This document shows positions 9,335 to 17,399 of a stretch of DNA of 49,552 bases, one piece after another. Every line of letters begins with the position of its first letter. The first letter of the stretch is position 1. This DNA comes from Streptomyces odonnellii. GTDB lineage: Bacteria; Actinomycetota; Actinomycetes; Streptomycetales; Streptomycetaceae. The notes under the pieces were generated by a model, which worked only from the letters and a program-made list of their open reading frames with translations, searched no databases and was not told where the DNA came from. The stretch lies in the NCBI RefSeq assembly GCF_000981895.1, contig NZ_LATD01000268.1, positions 1 through 49,552 of the forward strand, written 5' to 3'. The translations under genes and the position numbers were made by a program.

Positions 9335-10717
9335 ATGACAACTACCGAGATCTCCAGTTCCGTCCCTTACAAGGAGGTGACGGACGCAAACGGCCGTGTG
9401 TACCGGATCGGTGAGACCGACCGGCACATCATGGGCCGCCCGCGTTGGACGATGGTGCTCTTCCCGTGGATGGGAATGATGGGCATCAGCTCGTCCGAGT
9501 ACGCGTTCACCTCGGCGGAGGACACTCTGCACGAGGCCCATCTCTGGAGCAGCGGGCACATCTTCTGGCTGATGGGTGTCTGGATCTTCTTCCAGGCGGC
9601 CGTGGCCTTCCCCGCCGGGCAGCTCCGTGAGAGCGGCAAGCTGCCCGCCCGGTACGCCATGATGCTCGGCGCACTGGGTACGTTCCTGGGCTACCTTTCC
9701 CTGGCCTACGCGCCGCACGTGATCGTGGCGTACATAGGCTTCGGAATGTTCAGCGGTATCGGCGCCGGTCTCGTCTATGCCACCTGTGTGAACATGGTCG
9801 GCAAGTGGTATCCGGAGCGCAAGGGAGGCAAGACCGGCCTCGTCAACGGCGGTTTCGCCTACGGCTCCGTGCCCTTCGTCTTCCTCTTCACCTCGTACAT
9901 GGACCTGAGCAACTACCAGACCGTTCTGGTGGCTGTCGGTGTCATCTGCTGTCTCGTGGTCGCGGTCGCCGGCTGGTTCTTCAAGGACCCGCCGAAGTAC
10001 TGGTGGCCGACGGGCGCGGACCCGCTGAAGACGTCGGAGGACCCGCGGATCCGGCGTGCGCTGGAGAAGAACCCGCCGGCGCTGAAGCAGTACACACCGA
10101 AGGAAGCGGCACGGACGCCCGTGCTGTGGATGATGTGGTTCTGCCTGCTGTGCACGGCCGGCATCAACATCTTCGGTATCGCCTTCCAGGTGCCCTTCGG
10201 CAAGGACATGGGCTTCGCCGGTGGGATCGTGGCCACCGCGATGTCGCTGAAGGCGATCGTGAACGGCACGGGGCGTGGCGTCATCGGCTGGATCTCCGAC
10301 CGGTACGGACGCCGCAACACACTGATCATCGTCTGCCTGGTCCTGGGCAGCGCGCAGTTCGGTGTGCTGGTCTCCGGCTCCATGGGAAGCATGCCGTTCT
10401 TCCTGTTCTGCTCGATGGTCTCCGGCTTCGGCGGCGGCGCGATCTTCCCGCTGTTCGCGGCGATGACGGCGGACTACTTCGGTGAGAACAACAACGCTTC
10501 CAACTACGGCATGGTCTACAGCTCCAAGCTGATATCCGGCCTGGTCGGCTCCGGTATGGGAGCCGTGGTGGTGGCCGCCTGGGACTACGAGGGCGCGTTC
10601 ATCATCGCCGGAAGCATCGGACTCGCCTCAGCCGTACTGGCCTTGTTCCTCAAGGCGCCAGGCAGGGGCAGCAAGATCGAACCAAACCCGAACCCGATAG
10701 GCCGGGAGATAGCCTGA
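9335..10717 (+). CDS. MFS transporter, oxalate/formate antiporter (OFA)-like, copy 1
   Basis: A 460-residue integral membrane protein with about 12 hydrophobic segments. Loop motifs are WYPERKGGKTGLVNGGFAYG after the first half and a conserved C-terminal-half block with DYFGENNNASNYGMVYSSKL. The second half has GWISDRYGRRNT, the MFS inter-helix basic loop. The start at 9335 (MTTTEISSS) is preferred over an upstream TTG because conserved sequence begins near here and the next gene begins the same way. Copy 2 follows after 1 nt, and the two proteins are near-identical across many loops, so they arose by tandem duplication. Position after the oxc-frc-synthetase group suggests oxalate uptake or oxalate/formate exchange. 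The family is well supported; the cargo is inference. Confidence 0.85.
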   Translation: MTTTEISSSVPYKEVTDANGRVYRIGETDRHIMGRPRWTMVLFPWMGMMGISSSEYAFTSAEDTLHEAHLWSSGHIFWLMGVWIFFQAAVAFPAGQLRESGKLPARYAMMLGALGTFLGYLSLAYAPHVIVAYIGFGMFSGIGAGLVYATCVNMVGKWYPERKGGKTGLVNGGFAYGSVPFVFLFTSYMDLSNYQTVLVAVGVICCLVVAVAGWFFKDPPKYWWPTGADPLKTSEDPRIRRALEKNPPALKQYTPKEAARTPVLWMMWFCLLCTAGINIFGIAFQVPFGKDMGFAGGIVATAMSLKAIVNGTGRGVIGWISDRYGRRNTLIIVCLVLGSAQFGVLVSGSMGSMPFFLFCSMVSGFGGGAIFPLFAAMTADYFGENNNASNYGMVYSSKLISGLVGSGMGAVVVAAWDYEGAFIIAGSIGLASAVLALFLKAPGRGSKIEPNPNPIGREIA

Positions 10718-10718
10718 C

Positions 10719-12143
10719 ATGACAGCGGAACCTCTCTCCGGTACGTCCGCGCCGACCACGGCCGGCGCGGACTACCGTGAAATCACCGACGCACGCGGCC
10801 GTATCTACCGGATCGGTGAATCCGACCGGCAGATCCTCGGCCTCCCCCGCTGGACGATGGTGGCGCTGCCCTGGCTCGCCATGCTCGCCATCAGCGTCTT
10901 CGAGTACGCCTTCGGGGCTGCGGAGGAGACCCTGTCCAAGGCGCATCACTGGAGCTCGACGAACACCTTCTGGGTGCTCAGCGTCTGGATCTTCTTCCAG
11001 GCCGCTGTCTCCTTCCCGGCCGGAAGGCTGCGGGAGAAGGGCATCCTGACCAGCAGGGCCGCCATGCTCATCGGCTCGTTCTTCTCGCTGGTGGGGTTCG
11101 TCAGCCTCAGTCACGCGCCGAACATCTGGCTCGCACTGGTGGGCTTCGGCCTGCTGGGCGGGCTGGGTTCCGGACTCATCTACTCGACCTGCGTCAACAT
11201 GGTCGGCAAGTGGTATCCGGAGCGCAGGGGCGGCAAAACCGGGCTGGTGAACGGGGCATTCGCCTATGGCGCCGTGCCGTTCATCTTCCTCTTCACCTAC
11301 GGTTTCGACACCTCGAACTACCACACGGTGCTTGACCTGGTGGGGGTTTATGTCCTGGTGCTGACGCTGGTCTCGGGCCTGTTCTTCAAGGATCCGCCGA
11401 AGAACTGGTGGCCGGAGGAGGTAGATCCGCTCAACATCGCCGGGGATTCGAAGTCCGGGAGGGCTCTGGCCAAGAACCCTCCCGCCGTACGGCAGTTCAC
11501 TCCGCAGGAGGCGCTGAGGACAGGTGTGGTGCCACTGATGTGGCTCTGCATGCTGTGCTGTGCCGGAGTGTCGATCTTCGGGATCTCGTTCCAGGTGCCG
11601 TTCGCGAAGGAGATGGGCTTCGGCCCGCTCATCGCGGCGTCGTCCATGGGCGTGATGTCGGTGATCAACGGAACCGGACGCGGTGTGGTGGGCTGGCTGT
11701 CGGACAAGCTGGGGCGGCGGACCACGCTGACCTACGTCTGTCTGACCCTGGCCGTGGCACAGTTCGGTGTGCTGTGGGCGGGCGAGATCAGGAACCAGAC
11801 GCTGTTCCTGGTCTTCGCCTTCTTCTCCGGCTTCGGCGGCGGCGCTTTCTTTCCGCTGTTCGCGGCGCTGGTCCCCGACTACTTCGGGGAGAACAACAAC
11901 GCCTCGAACTACGGCATGGTCTACAGCGCCAAGCTGATCAGCGGCCTGTTCGGCGGTGGCCTCGGCGCCGTCGTGGTGGCCTCCTGGGGCTTCGTCGGCG
12001 CGTATGTGGCGTCCGGTGTGGTCTCGCTGATCGCCGCGGGACTCTCACTGGTACTGCGGCAGCCCGGCGGTCCGGACCGCGGGCGAAGGACCGTCGTCCT
12101 GCCGTGGGCCCGTGCGCGCGCGTCGGGTGAGGCGCCCGCCTGA
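10719..12143 (+). CDS. MFS transporter, oxalate/formate antiporter (OFA)-like, copy 2
   Basis: A 474-residue paralogue of the preceding transporter, with the same motifs: WYPERRGGKTGLVNGAFAYG, GWLSDKLGRRTT and DYFGENNNASNYGMVYSAKL. Its ATG overlaps the sequence just after the TGA of copy 1, with GGGAG upstream, so the two are co-translated or tightly coupled. It has about 12 membrane segments and an Arg-rich hydrophilic tail of roughly 30 residues that copy 1 lacks. A strong hairpin follows. Two transporters could form a heteromer or divide the work, for example oxalate in and formate out, but nothing in the sequence decides this. Confidence 0.85.
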   Translation: MTAEPLSGTSAPTTAGADYREITDARGRIYRIGESDRQILGLPRWTMVALPWLAMLAISVFEYAFGAAEETLSKAHHWSSTNTFWVLSVWIFFQAAVSFPAGRLREKGILTSRAAMLIGSFFSLVGFVSLSHAPNIWLALVGFGLLGGLGSGLIYSTCVNMVGKWYPERRGGKTGLVNGAFAYGAVPFIFLFTYGFDTSNYHTVLDLVGVYVLVLTLVSGLFFKDPPKNWWPEEVDPLNIAGDSKSGRALAKNPPAVRQFTPQEALRTGVVPLMWLCMLCCAGVSIFGISFQVPFAKEMGFGPLIAASSMGVMSVINGTGRGVVGWLSDKLGRRTTLTYVCLTLAVAQFGVLWAGEIRNQTLFLVFAFFSGFGGGAFFPLFAALVPDYFGENNNASNYGMVYSAKLISGLFGGGLGAVVVASWGFVGAYVASGVVSLIAAGLSLVLRQPGGPDRGRRTVVLPWARARASGEAPA

Positions 12144-12172
12144 CCCCGGCGGGGGCGGGCGTCTTCACACAG

Positions 12173-12216
12173 ACGGCCCCCCGCGCGGCTTCCTTCGAAG
12201 CCGCGCGGGGGGCCGT
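12173..12216. terminator. Perfect 20-bp hairpin between convergent genes
   Basis: Bases 12173-12192 and 12197-12216 form a perfect 20-bp stem with a 4-nt CTTC loop. It starts 30 nt after the transporter stop and lies 50 nt before the stop of the convergent TIM-barrel gene, so it can serve as a bidirectional terminator separating the oxalate block from the ebo-type operon. Confidence 0.85.
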
Positions 12217-12265
12217 TCCCTTTGCCCTCGGGCGAGTCGGGGCGGGATCAGGGGAAACCGGGGGA

Positions 12266-13327
12266 CTACCGCCGCTCGCGCAGGGAGTGCAGATGCGCGG
12301 AGGACTTGCGGGCGAAGGCCAGAGAGTCCACCGGCTGGTCGTGCTCGGCCTGCCAGTGGTGGTTGCGCCGTCCGCCGTGGGTCTTGTTCACGGCGGAGAT
12401 GAAGCGCTGGTAGTCGATGTCGCCGTCGCCGACGTCCACCATCCGGTAGCCGTCGCGGGCGGTGATGTCCTCGATGCCGTCCTTCACATGGAAGAGCGGG
12501 TAGCGGTGCGGCTGCTTGAGGACGTAACGCAGCGGGTCGAAGGGCGCGGGCCTGCCCTCCACCGTCTTGCTGAAGCGGAACTGGCCGGCGTACGCCCAGT
12601 AGATGTCCATCTCCAGATAGACCAGGTCGGGGTCGGTCTCGGCCAGCAGGACGTCGTAGAGCCGTACGTTCGGCTGGTCCGTGGCGAAGGAGAACTCCTC
12701 GGCGTGGTTGTGCTGGTAGAACTTCAGCCCGCGCCGCCTGGCCGCCGCGCCATAGGTGTTGAAGTCCTCGGCGGCCCGCTTCCAGGCGTCCACGGTGGAG
12801 CCGTAGCGGAACGGTCCCGAGGCGGTGCCCACATGGTCCAGGCCCAGGGTCTCGGCGTCGTCCAGGACCTGTTCGAGGTTCTGGGCGAAGCTGTAGGCGT
12901 TGGGGTCGTTGTTGTCGTAGTAGTTGACGTGGCTGCCGATGGGCTTGAGGCCGTGGTCCCTGGCCAGCCGCTTGAGCTGGGGCAGGGTGATCTCGCCCGC
13001 GGAGCCCTGGGTGTATCCGGCGAACTCGATCTCGTCGTACCCGAAGCGTTCGAGTTCGTCGAAGACCTTGGCGAAGCCGAGTGTGGAGACCTTGTCGCGC
13101 AGCGAGTAGAGCTGGATACCGAGGCGGCCGGGGGGCAGGACCGGCTGTCCCTTGCCGTGCCCGTGACCGTGACCGTGCTCATGGCCGTGGCCCGTGCCGT
13201 GGGCGGCGGCGGGGGTGGCCGCCGCGCCGAGGACCGCGGCGGCGGTGGCGCCGGCCGCGACACCGAGCATGCTCCGTCTGCTGAGCTTCTGGGCGAGCTC
13301 GGGGTCGGCTGACTTCTTGCGGCTCAT
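12266..13327 (-). CDS. Tat-exported, His-rich sugar phosphate isomerase/epimerase-like TIM-barrel protein
   Basis: A 353-residue protein with a twin-arginine signal (S16-R-R-S-M-L-G) and an Ala-rich hydrophobic stretch ending near residue 42. The mature N-terminus is almost pure His-Gly (about residues 43-58). An AP-endonuclease-2/xylose-isomerase-like TIM barrel follows, with LGIQLYSLRDKV, YDEIEFAGY, YQHNHAEEF, YLEMDIYWA and FHVKDGIED; conserved His, Glu and Asp are the usual metal ligands. The His-rich segment could capture Zn, Ni or Mn for the barrel outside the cell. It is the last gene of the ebo-type operon, 26 nt after the phosphatase-superfamily gene, and its stop faces the transporter terminator. 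Function is unknown beyond fold; exported TIM-barrel proteins of this kind occur beside sugar-oxidoreductase clusters. Confidence 0.82.
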   Translation of the reverse strand: MSRKKSADPELAQKLSRRSMLGVAAGATAAAVLGAAATPAAAHGTGHGHEHGHGHGHGKGQPVLPPGRLGIQLYSLRDKVSTLGFAKVFDELERFGYDEIEFAGYTQGSAGEITLPQLKRLARDHGLKPIGSHVNYYDNNDPNAYSFAQNLEQVLDDAETLGLDHVGTASGPFRYGSTVDAWKRAAEDFNTYGAAARRRGLKFYQHNHAEEFSFATDQPNVRLYDVLLAETDPDLVYLEMDIYWAYAGQFRFSKTVEGRPAPFDPLRYVLKQPHRYPLFHVKDGIEDITARDGYRMVDVGDGDIDYQRFISAVNKTHGGRRNHHWQAEHDQPVDSLAFARKSSAHLHSLRERR

Positions 13328-13353
13328 GCGGAACTCCTTCTGTCAGTGGGGTG

Positions 13354-14757
13354 TCAGTGCAGTCCGGCAAGCTGGAGGAGCAGGGACTTCACATCGGTGG
13401 CCGCGACTCGGCCACTGACGGCTTCGGGGGCCGAGCAGAGGATGAGCGGCCCTTCGTCGTCGTTCGCGGGAAGCCGCCCGTGGCTCCCGCGGATCGGCGA
13501 GGGATCGAGGGGTACGACGGCGAGCCGGTAGCGCATCCCGAGCTTCTTGCGGGCGATCGCCTTGGCCGCCTTGAGCCGTACGTAGGGATCGAGCGGATCC
13601 ATGAACAGCTCCACCGGGTCGTAGCCCGGCTTGCGGTGGATCTCGACGAGCTGCGCGAAGTCGGGTGCCCGTGCGTCGTCCAGCCAGTAGTAGTACGTGA
13701 ACCACGCGTCGGGCTCGGCGATGGCCACCAGCTCGCCCGCACGCGGATGGTCCAGACCGTGCGCCTTCTTGCCCTCGTCGTCCAGAAGCTGCTCGATGCC
13801 GGGCAGATCCTGGAGTGCCTCCCGGGTCGCGTCCAGGTCCTCGGAGCGCCGTACGTACACATGGGCGAGCTGGTGGTCCGAGACTGCGAAGGCGCGGGAG
13901 GCCATCGGGTCCAGATACTCCATGCCGTCCTGGGTGTGCACCTCCAGCAGCCCGGCCCTGCGCAGCGCCCGGTTGATGTCCACGGCCCGGGAGACCCGGG
14001 TGATGCCGTACTCGGAGAGTGCGACGACCGTACGGCCCTCCGCCCTGGCCTCGTCGAGAAGCGGGGCCAGGGCGGTGTCCAGCTCGGCTGCGGCGCGGTG
14101 GGAGCGGGGGTCGTCGGGACCGTACCGCTGGAGGTCGTAGTCGAGGTGGGGCAGATAGCAGAGCGCCAGATCGGGGCGGCGGGTGCGGATGATGTGCCGG
14201 GTGGCGTCCACGATCCACTGCGAGGAGACGATGTCGGCGCCGGGGCCCCAGAAGTGGAAGAGGGGGAACGTGCCGAACTTCTCGGTGAGTTCGTCGTGCA
14301 GCGCCGGCGGGCGGGTGTAGCAGTCGGGCTCTTTGCGTCCGTCGGCGTAGTAGACCGGGCGCGGGGTGACGGTGTAGTCGGTGTCCGCGCCCATCGCGTA
14401 CCACCAGCAGATATTGGCGACCGTATAGCCGGGGTGGGCGCGGCGGGCGGCGTCCCAGAGCTTGTCGCCGGAGACCAGTCCGTTGTGCTGGCGCCACAGC
14501 AGGACATCGCCCAGCTCGCGGAAGTACCAGCCGTTGCCGACGATGCCGTGCTCGGCGGGGAGCGTCCCGGTGAGGAAGGTGGACTGGGCGCTGCATGTGA
14601 CGGCGGGCAGTACGGTGCTCAGCGGAGCCTTCGATCCGGCGCTCGCCAGCTTGCTCAGCCGGGGCATGTGCGGGAGCAGTTGGGGCGTGAGTCCGACGAC
14701 GTCCAGTACCAGCAGGGGCGTCGGGCTCGCGGAGGTCTCCGTCTGGTTCTCTGTCAT
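13354..14757 (-). CDS. Alkaline phosphatase/nucleotide pyrophosphatase superfamily protein of the ebo cluster
   Basis: A 467-residue protein of the alkaline-phosphatase/phosphodiesterase superfamily. The N-terminal metal aspartate is D19 in LVLDVVGL and the nucleophile is T54 in PAVTCSAQST. LTGTLPAEHGIVGNGWY is typical of type I phosphodiesterases. The second metal-binding region differs from the norm: the usual S-D-H-G reads S-E-Y-G at 248-251, and the usual D-x3-H reads D206-Y-D-L-Q. A late His is present in VEIHRKPGYDP. It either uses an altered metal site or is a specialised hydrolase. It corresponds in kind to the EboF-type member of ebo clusters. Its start overlaps the stop of the EboE gene by 4 nt. 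Confidence 0.8.
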   Translation of the reverse strand: MTENQTETSASPTPLLVLDVVGLTPQLLPHMPRLSKLASAGSKAPLSTVLPAVTCSAQSTFLTGTLPAEHGIVGNGWYFRELGDVLLWRQHNGLVSGDKLWDAARRAHPGYTVANICWWYAMGADTDYTVTPRPVYYADGRKEPDCYTRPPALHDELTEKFGTFPLFHFWGPGADIVSSQWIVDATRHIIRTRRPDLALCYLPHLDYDLQRYGPDDPRSHRAAAELDTALAPLLDEARAEGRTVVALSEYGITRVSRAVDINRALRRAGLLEVHTQDGMEYLDPMASRAFAVSDHQLAHVYVRRSEDLDATREALQDLPGIEQLLDDEGKKAHGLDHPRAGELVAIAEPDAWFTYYYWLDDARAPDFAQLVEIHRKPGYDPVELFMDPLDPYVRLKAAKAIARKKLGMRYRLAVVPLDPSPIRGSHGRLPANDDEGPLILCSAPEAVSGRVAATDVKSLLLQLAGLH

Positions 14758-15923
14758 GGCAGCTCCTTGAGGCCGAGGTCGACCAGCAGGTCGCGGGCCA
14801 GGGTGAGTTCGGCGGCGATCCCCTCGGCGAGCTGGCCGCGCGAGCGGGGCCGCAGCTCCGCCGGCAGCGCCTGCCAGGTGTATGTCTCGACCTCCAGATG
14901 GCGGGTCCGCGGCTCGGCGCCGCCGATCAGCCGGGTGAGGGTGTCCTGGAGTACGGGAAGGGTGGAGGCGAGCGGCGGGGCGGGCTGGGCGTGCAGCGGC
15001 ACATGGAAGTGCGCGCGCCAGGGCGCGCCGTCGGGCAGCGCCTCGCCGCCGAGCGCCTCGTCCAGATCGTCGGTGCCGCGCAGCCCGGCGGCGGTACGGG
15101 TCCGGGTCTGGTGGAGGAACCGGGGCTCGGCGAACGTGCCGAGGGCTTCCCGTACCTCGGGCAGATGCGGTTCCTCGGCGTGCAGGGCCGCCGAGAGCTG
15201 CGCCTTGGGGATGGCGATACCGGCGTCGGCCAGCGCGCCCAGCGCGGTGGCCGGGTCCTCGAAGGAGGTGGCGAGATGGCAGGTGTCGATACAGATCCCG
15301 ATCCTGGCGCTGCCGAGCTCGGTGAGCGGGCCGATCGCGTCGGCGGTGGTCTCCACGGTGCAGCCGGGCTCGGGCTCCAGGGCGATCCTGATGGACTTGC
15401 CGGTCAGCTCCTCCAGCGCGTCCAGCCGCCCGGCGAGCGTGGTCAGCGCCGTACGGGCGGTGCGGGCCGCGGTGGCGTCGAACTCGGTGCGCCAGGCGAG
15501 CGGGAGGGTGGAGACGGAGCCCTCGGTGACATCGTCGGGCAGCAGCGCGGCCAGCAGCCGGGCGAGGTCGCTGGTGTGGGCGAGGCGCTCAGGGTCGGCC
15601 CAGTCCGGTTTGTAGACGTGGTACTTGACCTCTTCGGCGCCGAACCCCTCGTAGGGGAAGCCGTTCAGCGTGACGACTTCGAGGCCGCGCCGGTCCAGTT
15701 CGGCGCGGAGTCCGCGCAGCGCGGCCGGGTCATTGATCAGGGCCTGCGCGGCACCTCTGGCCAGCCAGAGCCCGATGCCGAGGCGGTCGCGGCCGAGGCG
15801 TCTGCGCACCGGCTCGCAGTGGTCGCGGAGCTGGGCGAGTACGCCTTCGAGGTTCTCGGCGGGGTGCACATTGGTGCAGTACGAGAGGTGGACGGTGGAT
15901 CCGTCGGGGTGGCGGAAGCGCAT
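14754..15923 (-). CDS. eboE: EboE-like TIM-barrel protein (metabolite traffic protein)
   Basis: A 389-residue xylose-isomerase-like TIM-barrel protein carrying the family signature LSYCTNVHPAENLEG near the N-terminus. Further barrel motifs are TLNGFPYEGFG, IALEPEPGC and ICIDTCHLATSFEDP, with Glu, Asp and His positions expected of metal-dependent isomerases. In cyanobacteria eboE belongs to the ebo cluster, which is needed to export or mature a scytonemin precursor; the reaction of EboE itself is not known to me. The ATG at 15923 lies 4 nt after the TatD-like gene stop, and the gene overlaps the phosphatase-superfamily gene by 4 nt, so translation is coupled. Confidence 0.87.
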   Translation of the reverse strand: MRFRHPDGSTVHLSYCTNVHPAENLEGVLAQLRDHCEPVRRRLGRDRLGIGLWLARGAAQALINDPAALRGLRAELDRRGLEVVTLNGFPYEGFGAEEVKYHVYKPDWADPERLAHTSDLARLLAALLPDDVTEGSVSTLPLAWRTEFDATAARTARTALTTLAGRLDALEELTGKSIRIALEPEPGCTVETTADAIGPLTELGSARIGICIDTCHLATSFEDPATALGALADAGIAIPKAQLSAALHAEEPHLPEVREALGTFAEPRFLHQTRTRTAAGLRGTDDLDEALGGEALPDGAPWRAHFHVPLHAQPAPPLASTLPVLQDTLTRLIGGAEPRTRHLEVETYTWQALPAELRPRSRGQLAEGIAAELTLARDLLVDLGLKELP

Positions 15924-15927
15924 GGGC

Positions 15928-16776
15928 TCACTCCCCGCCGCGGAGGATGGAGTTGCCCTCGTGGAGGGCCTCCGGGGCGGCGACTTCGAGCTGGAGCCGT
16001 CCGCTGAGCCCGTAGAAGGCGACGGGGTTGCGCCACAGGACCCGGTCGACGTCGTCCTCGCCGAAGCCGGCGGCGAGCATGGCGTCCGCGACCTTGCGGG
16101 TCTTGAGCGGATCGCTCTTGCCCCAGTCCGCCGCGGAGTTGACGAGCACCTTCTCGGTGCCGTGGGCCTTGAGGACGGCGACCATGCGGTCCTCGTCCAT
16201 CTTGGTGTCGGGGTAGATGGAGAAGCCGAGCCAACTGCCGCTCTCCGCCGCGTCCTTGACGGTCGTCTCGTTGAGGTGGTCGAGCAGGACCCGCTCCGGG
16301 TCGAGCGCGGACTCCCGTACGACGTCGATGGTGCGGCGCAGACCGGCGAGCTTGTCGCGGTGGGGGGTGTGGACCAGCGCGGGCAGGCCGTGGTCGGCGG
16401 CGAGCTGGAGCTGCGCGGCGAGCGCGGTGTCCTCGGCCGGGGTCATCGAGTCGTAGCCGATCTCGCCGACGGCGACGACACCGTCCTTGACGAGATAGCG
16501 CGGCAGCGCGTCCAGGACGGGCGTGCAGCGCGGGTCGTTGGCCTCTTTGGGGTTGAGCGCGAGGGTGCAGTGGTGGGCGATGCCGTACTGCGCGGCGCGG
16601 AACGGTTCCCAGCCGAGGAGCGCGTCGAAGTAGTCGAAGAAGCTCTCGGGTGAGGTACGGGGCTGACCGAGCCAGAAGGACGGCTCGACCAGGGCGCGGA
16701 CTCCGGAGGCGTACATCGCCTGGTAGTCGTCCGTGGTGCGGGAGGTCATATGGATGTGGGGGTCGAAGATGCGCAT
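15928..16776 (-). CDS. eboB: TatD-like metal-dependent hydrolase of the ebo cluster
   Basis: A 282-residue amidohydrolase-superfamily protein. The first metal motif, FDPHIHMTSRT, is at residues 4-14; AVGEIGYDSM supplies the bridging Glu, LVHTPHRD the next His and LDHLNE another. It ends in a region resembling the C-terminus of TatD DNases, but ebo relatives of this type are not known to act on DNA. The start codon at 16774-16776 overlaps the EboA stop by 1 nt, which implies a strict partnership. The substrate is unknown; a phosphorylated or cyclic intermediate of the same pathway is a fair guess. Confidence 0.85.
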   Translation of the reverse strand: MRIFDPHIHMTSRTTDDYQAMYASGVRALVEPSFWLGQPRTSPESFFDYFDALLGWEPFRAAQYGIAHHCTLALNPKEANDPRCTPVLDALPRYLVKDGVVAVGEIGYDSMTPAEDTALAAQLQLAADHGLPALVHTPHRDKLAGLRRTIDVVRESALDPERVLLDHLNETTVKDAAESGSWLGFSIYPDTKMDEDRMVAVLKAHGTEKVLVNSAADWGKSDPLKTRKVADAMLAAGFGEDDVDRVLWRNPVAFYGLSGRLQLEVAAPEALHEGNSILRGGE

Positions 16777-17399
16777 CAGGACTCCTCGCCGGTCAGGTGG
16801 AGCGCGTGGTACAGGTCGGCGGGTACGGGACGGCCGGCGGCGGTGCGCTCAGCCGCGAAGTCGGCGAGCATCCGGGCCAGTTCGGCGTCTCCGTGGGCAC
16901 GTCTGTCCAGGCCGTCGACGGCGGCGACCGGCACACCGGTGAAGAGGCACTTGAGGATGGCGTGCCGCCAGGAGTGGGGATCGAGATGGGCGGCGGCGTA
17001 CGGACCGACGGCCGCGGCGACCAGCCGGGTGTCATTGGTCCGCAGGGCGTCCTCGACCAGCGGCAGCGCACCGGGTCCGGTGACGCGCAGGGGCAGGGCG
17101 AGCAGGACGGCGCGGCGCTCGGCGGCGGTGCCCTGGTGGTAGAGCCGGGTCAGGGTGGTGAGCCCGGCGCGGGCCTCCTGGAGGAGCAGGGTGCGTACGG
17201 GGTCGGCGTGCTCCTGGCCGCAGTGGCGGCCGGCGGCGGCGAAGCGCAGCTCCCAGGGGGCGACGGCAACGTTGTCGCCCTCGTTCTCGTCCAGAGCCGC
17301 GGCGGCCTCGGCCAGGGCCGCGTCGAGCCACGCGCCGGCGGCGGCGTCCAGCCGGGGAGCCAGGTCCTCGCGGGTCGGGGCGGGCGGGTTCGAGATCAT
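16776..17399 (-). CDS. eboA: EboA-domain protein
   Basis: A 207-residue, mostly helical soluble protein. The ATG at 17399 (MISNPPAPTREDL) is selected because it overlaps the upstream isomerase stop by 4 nt; upstream extension in the same frame runs antiparallel through the isomerase gene. It shows EboA features: WLDAALAEAAAALDENEG, ELRFAAAGRHCG, a helical-repeat middle (HEAT-like to the eye) and a C-terminal FTGVPVAAVDGLDRRAHGD. No catalytic motif is visible. In ebo clusters EboA is a defining but biochemically uncharacterised member, possibly a scaffold or carrier. Neighbours on both sides are coupled. Confidence 0.83.
   Translation of the reverse strand: MISNPPAPTREDLAPRLDAAAGAWLDAALAEAAAALDENEGDNVAVAPWELRFAAAGRHCGQEHADPVRTLLLQEARAGLTTLTRLYHQGTAAERRAVLLALPLRVTGPGALPLVEDALRTNDTRLVAAAVGPYAAAHLDPHSWRHAILKCLFTGVPVAAVDGLDRRAHGDAELARMLADFAAERTAAGRPVPADLYHALHLTGEES

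Noticed and set aside
12173..12216. Perfect 20-bp palindrome as an attachment site or insertion-sequence end
   Set aside because: No integrase, transposase or direct repeats are nearby; its place between convergent stops fits a terminator.
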